This document shows positions 10,921-25,000 of a stretch of 64,000 nt of DNA, one piece after another. Numbering within the stretch: the first letter of the stretch is position 1; the number at the start of each line of letters is the position of its first letter. The position numbers and the translations under genes were made by a program. Origin of the DNA: Chaetorhynchus papuensis. Taxonomy: Eukaryota; Chordata; Aves; Passeriformes; Rhipiduridae. The stretch spans positions 1-64,000 of the forward strand of contig VWYX01000911.1 in assembly GCA_013396525.1 (NCBI GenBank), read 5' to 3'. The notes below the pieces were generated by a model. That model saw nothing but the letters and a program-made list of their open reading frames with translations. It was not told where the DNA came from and searched no databases.

Positions 10921-13900
10921 TCTTCAGTCTAGATTACTGAGCATTTCAAATAATTCTTTAAAGGTTTTAGTGGTAATGTGTATGAAAACATTCTTTCCCC
11001 TTCAATTCACATCTTTTTAAATAGGCTAAACACCTAATTCCTAATAGTGACTGCTTAAGTGTTAATTATTTTTATGCCACAGGAATTCTCTTTGCATCCT
11101 AGCTTCCCAGCACAGTTCTCAACCATAAAATTATTTCAAAACATTAATTTTATAACTTAGAGAGTAGAGGTGATATTTTCCCCACATGTAAGTTAACTGA
11201 AAATGAAATAAGTGAAGCACAATTTGTTCCAACCAGCACCAGAAAAAGCTTAAGATCCCACCTTTCCAACACAATTGTACTGTGGTCACTGGTGGCCACA
11301 GAAAGATTCCAAGACAAAACACAGCAAGCATCAGTACCTTAAAACCGGTTTTAAAATCCAAGATGCGTCTTTAAAGTGTTCAGTGGGATTTGCAGGGTCA
11401 ATGTGGGCACCATGCATCAGAAAAAATGATAGGTAGAAATAAACACAAAACTCAGGGAACACAGAAGTAATTCCCACACACCTGAGCAAAGTTGCTGTGC
11501 TCATTAAAGAGAAATGCAGAGGAATTTAAGAGTATTCTAAACAATAGTTTGGCTTCCGGTAGATGCCATGTGTCCAGCATTCCAGACATTAGTCCTAACT
11601 CCTTAAAGTCTGTATAAAACTCCCTAAATAGAAGAAAAGTAGTGTCAATACTTGTAAAAAGAGGAAGGACACATCCAGAAAAACCTATACCATCCTAATG
11701 CTTCTTCCCATTTTATTGTCTCTCTTCAGCTATTTTCATTTTTTTAAAAATTACATTTCCCTGTTGCTGCATGTATCCCAAAGAATTCATGAGTTTATTA
11801 ATTGGCTTTGCTCAAGATGGCCATACTTGGTATTAAAACCATGTTCAGCAAATGGAAGCTATCAAAGCTTTGATAAAACCCAGACCAAGTAACACTGATT
11901 ATTTACCAAACTATCGACCAGAAAGTCCTCCTCATATACAGAAAAGCTCATCAGTTAAAACTGATGATACACTCTATTTATTTTTCTAAAATGCCAAACA
12001 GGTTGGCCTCACTGAATCCTATTATTACCTTGGACTACACTGACATTAATCCTCAAAATGTCCTAGTACAGTTTAAGTGTTTATTTAAGCTGTCTATGTA
12101 TCTCAGAGACATCCATAAAAATCAAAGACCCTGTCAGCTAAAAACAGTTCCACCAACAAATTTTGAAATGGTGGTGTGTTCCTGGCTATTTATATTAGGG
12201 GTATTTTCTCCTTCTACTTCAACCGTGTAGCACATCAACAAACCTGCATCATCCAAATAACTCCTGCAAAAAAGCAGTACTGCTGCATACCATGAAATCC
12301 AATGGAAAACTCCAATGAAATCAAACCACCTGAGGTGGGTAGGGCTTAGGAGCTTGTCACACACGCACCATGCTGCACTGGTATCTGCAATGCACTTAAC
12401 AGAAATAGAATTAATTGCAATTCTCTAAAGAGCTGATCCATTAGCACTCGTGTGTAAGGCTGTGAGAAAAAGGAGACATCAGGGCTAATGCTCAGGCATA
12501 TCTTCTCTCATGGGAATACTTCAGAATGTTTTTATATTAGGAAGGCTTTTATACCCTTCTGAAACAGTACATGGATATCCATTTTTGTTTCAGAAACTTT
12601 TGTGTTCCACGTTTGTTCTAGTCTTTATAAATATTGCTCTAAAGAAAAGGTCAATGGCAAAAGTCTACAGATACATTCAACATCAGGCAGACATTTCAAA
12701 CAGCAAGGGGAGCCAAAGTCTAAGAACTTGAGTAAGCCTAAAAGCCAGATGCATGTGGTTAAGAAAAACCAAAACAACAACAAACCAACACACACATACA
12801 CAAAAAACAATGACCCACACAGAATAAAAACACACTATCAAAAAACCCCACTAAGATGTTAACACTAAGGAAAAAAAAATTGGCTAAAAAAAAATAGAAA
12901 AAAATTTGCCCACAAGACCACATAATCAAACTCTCCCAAACCTAGCAATTCTTTTAATGTATAAAGTCTGCCATCATCTCCTTCTTTCTGCAAAGGAAAA
13001 TAAAGCATGCATGATTTCAGCAACAGGTGCTTTTCCCCATCTTTCACTTCTTCTGAACTTCTGTTAGATAGCTAGAAAAATGCTCTAAGCATGTCAGTTT
13101 TTGATTAATCTAAGTAACCCATTCAGTTTCAAAAAAAGTATTTAACTTACCCTAAAAAGCTAAAATTTGGTTAATATCCTGGTCAATCCTTGCCTGTAGC
13201 TAGTATTACTTATCTTCTACAAGCAGGCACATAATAGCAGACTTCAAATCTTTCTAATGAGGAACTCCACCGTGGTGGACTAATGGGTGGAAATTATAAT
13301 ACAGAGTGAAATAAGAGAAATTCATAAAAATAAAATAATAGGAAGGTAAAGAGTTAACAAGTTTTGTAGAAACCTGTCACAAACTTGCCAGAGTAATCAG
13401 AAGTGCTGGTGCAGCACACATTTCATTGTAAAAAATGTTTACAAGGTCCTTGGCCAATTGCTTGGAAAAATTACACTGCAAAGGCATAAAAGGTAAATAT
13501 CTTCTATTAATAGATGCCCAGGTACAACAATGTGTATACCAAGGTGATAACTGAAGGCAGAGCTAAAGGCTCTCAGTATCCCCACCAAGTGATCAAATAT
13601 TAAGTGAAATTCAGTGTTGATAAGTGCAACCTGCACATATTTGGCAAAACACAACCACTTTTATAACACTGGACTTAAAATTAGCTCTCACTACTCAGCA
13701 AATAAGCTCTGGTGCCACTATGGAGAATTAAGCTTAGTTCTCAGGGCAGAGAAAAAGAATGGGAATAGTAAATAGTGCTCAGAGGAGATACTGAACAAGA
13801 AAGCACCATTTTGCCCTTAACAGTCAATAGCTGCTAAGATCCCAGATGTGAGGGTAGGATAGCACTACAGCCTTTCTTATAAATCAGAGGTATTCAACTT

Positions 13901-14358
13901 CTTCGGGGAAAAATGAAAATCTCATCTCAGAGTGAGAGATGGGTATAAAACCTGGCCTTTTTCTTCTTGACACAACCAGTTGCCTGAAGCCTTGCTGCTC
14001 TTCACTGTTGATCTCCTCTATTTCGTGATATCCCTGTCCTGGTGTCAAGATGACTCAAAAAAGTTACCCTTCCTCCTTACAGCACCCAGGCCACGGCATC
14101 TGGGATACAGCTGGGCCCTTGAGAGGAGTAAAACAGCCCCTCCCTCAGGCACCTTCCGGCAGCCACAAAACACATCCTATGTCAACCCCTCTCAGGAAAG
14201 GAGGTGGACAGAACAAAACAACCCTTTATACTTCTCTTCCTGAAGGGGCAGAGGATATGGCAGGCTGGACCCTCTGCCCTTGAGATCAGCCTGCTTTCAG
14301 ACCTGCGAGCCACTGCAGTAGCAAGCACTAGAGCTAGTTAGGATCACTAATGCAACTT

Positions 14359-14379
14359 AAATATATACATATATATATG
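14359..14379. repeat. TA-rich microsatellite
   Basis: Imperfect (TA)n tract of about 20 bp, interrupted by one C. Confidence 0.8.
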
Positions 14380-14772
14380 CGCACAGCCCCTCTCCCCCTT
14401 GTGCTAAACACAACCTTCACTAATGAGTATGTGGTGGGGAAAGCAGCCTTGCCTGAAGATCTTTAATGGTCCATTGGGTTCCACCCACGAGTTCCTTGGG
14501 CTGGCTGCCATCAATCACTTCGCAGCTGCAAGATGTCTCTAGCTGTACATAGACTCCTCTGGCTTCCCTCCTTCGCTCATAAGCCGGCTCATGAAAGTCT
14601 AAAGCGAGGTTAATCAGCAGCCCCTGGCTTCAAAATCCTGCTTTAGGCCAAGAATAAAAGCGAATTTTGCCCACACTGAATTACTTCACTAGAGTGTTTT
14701 TCCTTAGTTAGTTAACATTAATGTGAGAGGTTCATCTGGCTGGTAACCTAAAACCATTATCTGAGGAGATTG

Positions 14773-14792
14773 CTGCTGCCATCTACTGACAG
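14773..14792 (-). promoter_or_regulatory. CTCF-like binding site
   Basis: The minus strand reads CTGTCAGTAGATGGCAGCAG. This matches the CTCF core (CCASYAGRKGGCAS) at all but the first position. Occupancy is not shown by sequence alone. Such motifs occur by chance in a window of this size, but this match is long. Confidence 0.4.
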
Positions 14793-16618
14793 CTTCCCTT
14801 ATAAACAAAATTAAAAGCAACTTAAACGGAAGTTAAAGTGAGACAAACTGATGCAATAGAAAAGCCCAGCACGCACAGACTGGCAGCCAGGCTACACTAT
14901 CCATACAAGAAAATAATGAAACACGAATAATACTTCATATCAGGCACAGATCACTTTCAGTGAAGGAAGAGTTTAGCAACAGTATCCTCACGAACTAGTT
15001 TACTACCTTAAACAGAAGAAATCTGATGCAAGCCGTAGGTTTTTTGAGGTGGTTTATTTTTGCTTGCTTGTTTTTTAAATAAAATGTGGAGGGTTCTTTC
15101 TTTGATTATTAGTCACTCAGCAATAAAGAAATGTGGGTATACTACTGCCAAGATTTATCTTTCACAGCATATTCTCTTAGAGCAATATCCCAGTTCAGAT
15201 TAACATAATCAAAAGTGCCAGTTCTGTGCTTGGTTTGACATGGTTTTGTTTTCCTGAGAGGTTCTTCACTGGCTTGCATTGTGAAGTGAAACAGTTTCAT
15301 AGGCTAAGAAGCTCTTCCGTCTGCAGTTAACACCAACTTCAAAACACAAACCAAAACGTTTCCATGATTCCCTTCAGCGCAGATTCACAGACTGCAGCAG
15401 GAGTCATCTCTTAATGCAGCATGTGAATACACTGGTATTATTAGCCTTCCTCCATCCCTAGGTTTCTTTCATGTGTTAAAAGCTAATATTTAATGAGATG
15501 AATACCAAATATTTCACTTGCCATCTACTCAGTTATAGACTGCTACACAATTTCTGCTTGGGACTTGTGCACAGCATTTCAAAGCCTTTCTTTCAAAGTC
15601 TCCAGTATAGCTATCAGGTCTTCTCTAACCCAAACCACACAGCTGTCAGAATCTCTCTAAAAACCATAGCTTGCATTGCAAGAACTGCCCCCCAAGTCCC
15701 CCAAAAGAGCACAGTATGGAAGCTAATCAAGTCCTGATCTTGTAAATTTGTCTCAAATAGTGAATGCACACTCATTCCCAGGACTCTCTGCAGTCATGTG
15801 AGAAGCTGTTCAATAAAAAGATCTGACAGACTCTGAGAACCACCACAGAGCAGCACCAAATCCAGTAAGAGCCACTGAACTGATACAGAACCACATGGGG
15901 ATGGTCAATAACCTTTTGTTAAATACAGTTATCTACACAATTATCCAGTCTAAACAAGACTAGTGATTGATTACCATCAATCATGTAATTGTAACACCTA
16001 CAATTCAATCTATTACGCAATTATCATACACAATTGCTGCAGGGATAGCAGAGAACACAACAATTTTTAAAAAATTAAACTGAGCTAATTCTATTAGATA
16101 ACACTTACAAATTCAGGGATTTGCTCAGATTAAAAGTTTATATTTATCTCCCAAAGGCTTACAAATGCAGATCAGGGATCACAGGACCCTATGGTATTAA
16201 CCACTGACAGGTACAGAACACTGATGATAAGCAAGAAAGCTGGAGAATTTACACACCACAGACATGCAAACCCACATCAGACTACACAAGAGCCCATGAA
16301 CATTAAATAAAAATGTATTCTCATTGTGAACTTCTGGCAAACATTATAGCAAAGATGATTTGTAAAGGCAGAACTTTGGGGAAGATAACGAGATTACATT
16401 TTTTATTAAGTGTCTTGTTTTGGTACTTCCTTGCTGGTTTGACAGATCTATGAACACATTTGTTTTGTGCTGGACACAGCTCAGAATCAGAACTTTAAAG
16501 AAAACTTCAGAAAAGAACAAGAAGGGTACTGGAGACTGGGAAAAATCTTTGCAGTGAAAACAAAAAGTTTACAAAAGGAAGGACACAAGAATCTGATGCA
16601 AAGGAAAGAGTGATGGTC

Positions 16619-16636
16619 AAAAAAAAAAAAAAAAAA
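16619..16636. repeat. Poly(A) run, 18 bp
   Basis: Homopolymer of A followed by CCCC. No retrosequence is recognisable upstream of it. Confidence 0.85.
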
Positions 16637-19600
16637 CCCCGAGGAAAATTGCTTTTGCAAGAGGTCTAATGGATCTGAGGGTTATAACCAAATGTCTTCT
16701 TTACCAAGAACAGGAAAAGGATATTTCAGTAAATGAAAATGCAAAATTAGATTGGCCCAGTCCAGACTTCTAGGTGATAGAGAGCGGGAAAGAGCTGTCT
16801 ATCTTAAAAAGAATCTGTAAAGCACAAAGATAGCCACAACACGAATACTTAGAAACACATTCCTGTTGAAAGCAATGCTAAAAATTATATGAGCAGCAGG
16901 AAGAGAAGTGATGTTTGCTTCAGCCATCAAAAGCAATGGGAGAAAGAATTTGACAGAAAAGATTAAGCAGCTGTTTGATTCCCACTGAAATTGAATTCAT
17001 GGCTAAATGCACAGGAAGAGGTCTCTGAAAGGCAAGATGAAAGTGCAGTTTGGACAAACAGGCACTGAGGCAGGTCTAGATGCAACCTAATACTGAAGAA
17101 TATTCAGTTTAAAGATACATTTTCTCATATATGCTTTGACCCTAGGTACAGCACAGCATTAATCCCTCAAAAGAATAAAATCAATGGAAGAAGTTGAGAA
17201 TGTCTGTTGCTTCCAACACCAGCTCACCCCCTGACTGTGGCTCCTTTTTGCTCTTTGTCAGTCAGACACGAACAGGAGATGCTTCCTAGCTCCCATTTAG
17301 AAGAGTTTTTTCGATGATTAGTAAAAGACTGTTCTGCAGAGTGCAAGGAATAGCAACAGGACCAGGGATTATTCTGGGATGAAAATGCAATGGAGGACAC
17401 TGTAAACAAAGCAATACTTCAGATATCAAATCGAGCAGTGGGCACAGCTGGTGAAGCAGGCAGGTCAAGGACAGGTAGGCACAAAAGAGGAAGGAGCCTC
17501 ATTAAGCCTGCTTACACCATGAAAAAACTGAAGGAAAGGAAAGCATGGAACAAGTTAAGCAAGAGATGAAAGTCGACACTGAGGAAAACTAGGAGACAGA
17601 ATGAATTACCTAAGTGAGAACAGGTTATAAGGTCTGACTCCAAGAGCAGTGGAAGGGAGGAGAGGGCTTTACTATGTGGAGAGCCAGTCAGTCGTATCTG
17701 GAGGGGAGAAGGAGAAGCAGCAAGAAAATGGAGGGAATCAGATGGCAAAAGGGCAGTAGGGCTTACCAGGATCCTGTTAAGAAGGGAAATGAGAGATATA
17801 AAGTCTTTCAGTTCATAGTGAAAATAGGAGCAAATTATTATTCTCATTCCTCAATGGTTATAAACTTCATTTTCAAGTACTGTTGGAAAGCAGGCTGCAG
17901 CAAAAGTCAGCTCACAGACCTTAATGGTACTGCACAGACCCTTGGGAACAAAATCCCAGTGTGCTTTTGCTACCCCAAGGAGAGGTGGCCTTCTGCTGTC
18001 ACAGGGCTTTGCATTGGCATTATGTACATCATGCTCAGCAGGGTTCTAAAGCTAGAGTTTACAACATTCAGCTAGCACAGAGTTCTCTGCACAGCATTCT
18101 CCCAATCCAAAATGGCTAAAACCATCACGAAATCTTGACCAAAAAAACCTATGTAAATTAAGGCATGCAAAAATATAAGCTTTCCAAAATGCCTTCAGAG
18201 TATAACATAAGGGGGAGGGAGCAAAACTGGTTCTTTAAAAGAAGACCAAACATAAGTAAAGGACTTTAAACATATATAAGATCTCTCACTGACCAGAATA
18301 CATGTCTACAGTAACAGGAAAATACCTAACACTAAGGCAGGTTCAAAGCCCACATGGCAACATCTCTTGTCTCAACACAACCAAATTCCTTTGAGTTCTT
18401 CACCAAACACTGCCTGATATTTACATATTTATGGACAGCTATACATTTATATGCACGTGTATACTGTTATATACCTAACATTCCAACAGTCAGAGGACAA
18501 CTCACTTCCCAGTTAAGTGCAGGCAAAAGCACAGGCAACACTGGGGCTAAGAACACTCAGAAACACATTGAGACTTCTGAACCATGAAGGGGTGATAAGG
18601 CTTTCAGACCTGCCTGTGCCACAGTTTTGTAATTTTTCCACTTTCTTCTCCATTTAGCACACTTCCTACTGCAAATCAAAATCTTACCAACACAGCAACA
18701 ACATATTTCACTGAAACTTATGAACATAGATTCACTTACCTACTCCTCAGCTTGCAGATACTGCAGAATGTGCTCATAACTAATATCATACATGTAGTTT
18801 ATAGCCAGAGAAAAACCACACTGAGCAATGACATTCAATCCCGAAGCTATGCTACATTGTGCAGCAGCACTTTTTCAGCTGCTCAGTCTTTAAACTGACA
18901 CAGAGCATGCTCTAGAAAATTAAAATCACTGCTGAAAAATGGTTTATAATAAGTACATCCTTAGCCAGAAGAGACACTTTTATTTCAAGATGCCCTGGAG
19001 AGATCACTGACTTACAGAATGCTAAACCACACACACACAGAAACTTCATATTCCAACAGATCAGAAAAGACTCCGCAGCTTCAATATAAAAAAAGCAATC
19101 TCATTCTGTAAGAATATTTTAAAAATATCAAATTTCAGAGAAAAATACTAAAACTCTACAGCTATGAAATGGTGAAAATACATTTTGTGTGCCTGCCTGA
19201 TGCAGATAAGATTCTCTGAAACATTCTCATGTTTTTATGGCAGAACTTACATACAACTATGCCATGAAAACCCAAATAACATTTTCACAGCTGCATTACA
19301 ATGTAATTCACATCAGAAATTCGGGACTATGTCATTATTCTATTATTTCTACCGTGCATATGGTTCTCTGGTTATTGATTTATGAGTCAATCTGAAATCT
19401 TACTTTCAGGCTTTTTTTGCCAACTGTTAGTAACACATTACACTTGCGATAAATGCTGTAACAACGTAATTTATGTTAAGCTTTCACATACATTACAGGA
19501 AAGCTTGTTTTTATTGATAGCATAACCATTTAAACTTGCTCTTTAAACTTGTCTACAAAATCTTAAGCCAAACAATGCACTTGATTTAACAAAATTTAAT

Positions 19601-21272
19601 TCATAACAAGAGAAGTCTCAAAATATTTGCCACCTTTAACATAATTCTCTCTGGCATTAGGTGTATTGCAGCACTCTAATTTACATCTGTGTAGTTATGT
19701 CCATGGATTGACTCTGGCCAGTATTAATCCCTTGGTTTTAGGGGGTCAGGAAAGAAGCACATGGATTTACTACAGTATGAATGTGACATGTGCAAGTTTG
19801 CTACCACAACATTGTTTAGATTACAGGAAAAAAAGGTCACATCTATAATTTTTTGTGTGAAATATGACTTCTAATGTAAGATGCTTTCAGCACTCATAGC
19901 AGCTTTTATTTTAATTTTCAGTACTGTCATCTGTAAACTAAACTTTTTTCTTTCTGCATTATAATTTTTAAAAATCAGTACATCACAAAAATCTTGAAAG
20001 GCAACTTTTCCCACACCAAAGCAGAATGAGTTTATTGAGCTGGTGCACGACGAAGTGACCTCACAGACTGGAATGGTTACCTCCACAGGGTCATTAAACC
20101 ACAAGCTACACAAGATTTACGCAATGGACACTAATGATGCTTGTAGAGAATCCACTACAGACCATTGATCAATATTCCATTTTTAAAAAAATTCCTAAAT
20201 AAATATTCAAAAATAAGAAGCAATGTCAACATGTTTACTCAGTAGAACATAATGGGCCCTCTGGAGCTATTACTGAGATGCAAAAACATAAATGTGCTTT
20301 TTAATGTATCTTTTAGCGTGTAGATTGCAAAGTAATTTACAAATCTGCTCAAGTATCAGCACTACTATTTGGGAATATTAGGATATGGGAAAATCAGCCA
20401 TAGATGGGTTAGGTAGCTTCTTTCTTTACATTACTAGCAATGACTCCGAATTCACACATATATGACAAAAAACAGTTTAGGCCGAAATCCAACCCTGAAT
20501 TGGCATAAGGATTAAAAAAACTGAAAAAGGCCAAAGTAATATATATTTATTCCTGTAATGGAAAGAAAAATACAAAATTATCCTGAAGGACCTATGGACA
20601 GAAAACAAAAAGGAAATGAAACAGCACGACAAAAATATGCACTGTTTTGTTGGTTTGTGTTGGGGTATTTTCCTCAAGAAAACCATTGTTATAAATTGTG
20701 ATCTGTAATTAAAACAAAAACTAGTACACAATACTGCAACCCTCAAAGAGATAAAAAATTTCTAATCAAAAGTCCCCTCCTGTGCTACTGAAAAAATATC
20801 TAATACTTATTGTACGCATTAGCAACTGTTGCTGAGTAATCATTCTCCCAGTATCCAACTCAACAAGTTCTGGAAGAAAGTACCTCCCAGGCTGGAATTG
20901 CCTAGAATCTAAGTATATAACCCATTTGCCAGATACTTTAGGGGAGGCACAAATTTGCCAAGTTCCACAATAAATATTTTGGACTGGGATCCATAAGAAT
21001 GGCTCCAAGTTTAGCACAGTGTCAAACTCCTCTCTGGAAGCCCTGCCATGCACTAGGTTCCCCAGCCCAGTCACACTGCTGACCACAGCTTTAGGGAGCC
21101 CAATTCCCAGCTCTGCCTTCAAAAGCAACTTATACCGAGTGTGTTCACAGGATGCAAAGGCACATCTGCCACTGCCTGGCAAGCACACGCAGCCCACACA
21201 CACAAACCCAAGGTCTGAGGACTTCTCACAGGAAAGTACTAGCAAAATACGCTTCCCACAGGGGATCCTATC

Positions 21273-22009
21273 TGTGGTTGGTCATGCTGCCACCCACCCA
21301 CCCGCTCTGTAATTGCCTCTTCTTAGCAGGACTGGGGGAGAAAATTAAACTTAAATGCTAATTGGTGAAGATGAAGACAGGGAGGTTACTTGCCAATAAC
21401 CATCACAGGCAAAACAGGTTCAACTCAGGGGAAATGAATTTAAATTTATGCCAATTAAAGTAGACCTAGATAACAAGAAACAAAGACAAAAACTAAAACA
21501 GCTTCCTCCAATCCCCTTTTTTCCCAAGGTACAACTTTACACTCCTTCATTCTCAACTACTTAACCTCCTTGTCCACACCTCCTAGGTGGCACAGGGTGA
21601 CAGGGAATGGGGTTATAGTCAGTCCATTACAGTTCTTCTCTGCCACTCCCTTCTTCTTCATGCTTTTCCCCTGCTCCAGCATGGGATCTCTCCATGGGCT
21701 ACAGCTCCTTTCAGAAGAACCGGCTCCAGCATGGGCTGGCCATGGGCTACAGATCATTCAGGTATATCCACACGTCCCTGTATGGTCTCCTCCACCTGGA
21801 GCAGATTCTCTCCTCTGATTTTAGTGTTTGCAGGGCTATTTCTCACACTTCTCTTTCCTAAATATGTCTTCCCAGAGGCCCCACTTGCATTGCTGGTGAG
21901 CACAGCTGTGTCCTGTGGTGGGTCTGGTGCAGAGCCCCTGACCTTTTCTCACAAAGGCCACACCTGCAGACCCCTCACTGCTATAACTTGGCCATCTACA
22001 ACCAATGCA
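21273..22009 (-). mobile_element. Degraded long avian ERV LTR (737 bp)
   Basis: I recognise this as a member of a widespread avian LTR type read on the minus strand. It opens TGCATTGG (complement of 22002-22009) and closes CCAACCACA (complement of 21273-21281). Its body holds a purine-rich block and GGAGCAG/GCCCATGG repeats (about 21675-21750). Near the 3' side comes CCTGTTTTGCCTGTGATGG. The expected AATAAA is degraded to CATAAA. Two long plus-strand frames over 21570-22018 are artefacts of this repeat. The flanking pentamers CTATC and ATATG do not match, so either the duplication has decayed or the ends are slightly off. It looks like an old solo LTR. Confidence 0.7.
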
Positions 22010-25000
22010 ATATGGTAGGGAATGAATCAATGGGGGGGGAGAAAAAACAACAAAAAAAGCACCTGCCTACCCACACCACACAAAACCACACTGAAGTCTT
22101 CAAAGGGAAAAAGTTTCACTAACACCAGCAAATGCTGGGTTGTGTCTCAGTTCAAAGTAACTAACTCCACTGCTAGACCAAAAAAATAAATGTCCTTAAG
22201 ATGCCTAACAATTTATTGTCCTGCATCCGAATATGAAAAACTGGAAGAATGAACCACGTTTTCTCCCTACACTGAAAATTTATTCCCACGCTACTCAAGA
22301 TTTACAGCACAGATAAGTTGGGAGGCATTCTTTGAAAATTAATAGAGAAGATTCTTCTTATACAAGTAGCATAATTTATGAACACCTGAACTAAAATGAG
22401 AGTCTGCCATTAAACTCTAAGTATTTGTATATACAGACATGCACGTGCCCCTGAGAGCAGTTATCAAATAGTAGCAAATCAGGCTTTGCTTCATGACAGT
22501 GACCTCTGGAGTTAATAGTTCAGCATTCAGATGATCTTCCAAGATATCAAAGTTACTTTCCTTCCATGTCAAGCCGTAAGCCAAGTCAGATTCCAGCAAC
22601 AAAAAAAAGAACATGTCTTCATCAGTGCTGTTTGGGACACACCTTTCACACACTGCATTAGCAGCCTACTGAAACCTTTGCTACTTCAAGCAAAGAGCAG
22701 AAAACTGGCAACCACGCCTATTAAGATGCTTAATAATTTTTATCAAGACTATTTTTTGTTATTATACTGGCAAACTAGCTCTCAAAATTTAAACTATGAC
22801 TTTGTATGTTAACAATCTGCTTTAGATGGAAACCTGTTCATCTCTAGGATGATATAAGAAGAGTGTACAGAGTACACTCCCTTCTGTCCTCACAGCACAC
22901 AAATTGCTTTGATTTTACTCAGTATGCCTATAAATTGCTTCTTTTGAAACATGGATATGAGATTCAAGAGAAATTTGTCTTTGTCTAAGAAGCTATCCTT
23001 TATAATACCCAACAGATGAAGCCTCTGAAAGTGACTGTTTTACAGATTCCTGGGATATAAGCTGACTAGGAAGTGCTACATCATTTAGTTTGATCCATTG
23101 TAAGACATTGCCCCTTAATCACTCAGTGGTCTCTGTACTGAGTCTGGTACATCGTGACATTCTAAAACTAAGAACCTGCTATATCTCACCACAATTGGGC
23201 TTCACTGCCCAATCATTCTGTGATCAGATTCATTTGTCTGACTTCCATTTCCAAGTTTCTCTCTTATTGTGATCTCCCTAATTAAAGAAAGTACCTGATA
23301 AAATCACCTTTTGAAATCTAATTAATTAATTTTGAAAATTAATCATGTCACTAGTCTTTTTATAAACTAAAATTTGTCAAATCTCCTGGTTCCTCCCATA
23401 ACTTCTGCAAATTTTGAAAACTTGTTTAAACAAAGAAACCAGAATAAGATGCAGTTTTCCAGCACTGACCTGGATATAGAGTGAAAATCACCCACCTATT
23501 TAACTGGCTCCATCAAACTGCAGCTTTTCAAGGGGAATTCCCATTTATTTCCTGCAAGCTGAAATCATTTCAGCAACAAGCCATTAATTTGTGTCTCACT
23601 CTCCAAGTTTCTCAAAATGCAGCTTTGAATTTTAAAAGCCTGAGTGGACCTAGTGGCTGATTTCCACAAAACTCTCCCACTCCTTTCTTCACTGTTGTGA
23701 AGTTGATCAAAACACTTCCTTAAACTGTTTCACAAATTGCCAAAGCTCCCATGAAAATAGGGCATTTGGAGGAGCGTGGCGTAGAAGAGAGTAGTTTCAA
23801 ATTTAAAGCCCTTCACTAAAAATAGTTTCTGCAAGTCACACAGCAGAATGATAATGCAGGGAGGTGTGACAAAGGGGTGGCCATGAGCTTGCTGTCACCT
23901 ACATTAAACTTGTCAGACCATTTACTGCCCAGGGGAATGCAGCTGGATGAAGCTCAAGCCAGAGAAACCCTTACATCCTACTGTTCCCTTTTGTTTGCAA
24001 ACATAGAGAAATCTCTCACTGAACAGTGCTTTGAAAGCAAACACTGCTTTAAAAATGTACCATATGTGCACATTCATCACTATATTAAGATAAGCCACTA
24101 TATCACATTGAAAAATCTTTCCAACAAAATACACAATCTGCCCAGCAGTACAATCATTTCCATCCAACTGCTGGTTCATACAGTACAAAAATATCCTGGA
24201 AGCCAATTATAAAGTACTTACTGTTAACAGGTGAGCATCTCAAGCTGCACACTATCCTCAATTCTTTGCAGTCCAGTGCTATTTTCAGGCAACTACAGAA
24301 GCATGCCCATAGTATCAGACAGAAAGTGTAGGAAAAAGGGAAATTCCACACTTAGTGCTTGTTCATTCCAGAAGATGAGTGGCCTCAACTCCTAATAAAG
24401 CCAATGACAGACGAGGGCACTCAGCAGCTCGTGCAACGCTTTCCACTGCATGTCAAGGTCAGAGCTTATTTTAACAGGCCCTTTATATTATGCATATAAT
24501 TGCCTTTTACAACTAAGAAGAGAAAATACCATTCTTTATAACAGATTTAGTTACAAAATCAAACTAAAAAATTGTAGTCAGGGTCTGAAATTTCATCTTG
24601 AACATTGCCACAATGCCTCATTTAGCTGTGAGATTTTGTTTTCATTATTCCAGTGCATTTGGTGGAGTAATTCTGGATTTAGACCTGTGTATGTTATGAG
24701 CAGACCCTGGGTATATACTATTTATGATTCAGCTAAAGGATGTTGATATTGTGAAGAATAGCCAGTGTTACAGACAGCAAACAATGGATTTTTTTAATTT
24801 CCACTCTTCTAATAACAGTGATTTATATTTTTTGTCCCTAAAAGCACAATGCCAATATAGCTATCATCAAAAAGGATTACTCAAGTTCTCACATTAGACT
24901 AGCACATCCAGAAAAGCAGTAGGAAAATGAATTACCTTATTTTTCATTAGAAAAAGCAGATTTCCTTTCAGTCGGCACCATCTCTCCCTCGGTTCTGCAT

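Larger units (their letters stand above)
10921..21272. other. Long non-coding stretch with a few simple repeats
   Basis: No exon, RNA gene or mobile element was recognised. It contains a dispersed A-rich tract (12765-12900), a TA-rich microsatellite (14359-14379), an A18 run (16619-16636), and a CTCF-like site at 14773-14792. A frame of 159 codons on the minus strand (20766-21245) has no ATG at its start and no recognisable domain. Confidence 0.5.

Noticed and set aside
20766..21245. Minus-strand open frame of 159 codons just downstream of a minus-strand LTR
   Set aside because: It begins with TTG and not ATG, has no methionine until near its end, no recognisable domain and no primer-binding site next to the LTR. 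It is probably a chance frame.
21570..22018. Overlapping plus-strand frames of 82 and 143 codons
   Set aside because: They lie entirely inside the antisense of the degraded LTR at 21273-22009 and reflect its repeats.
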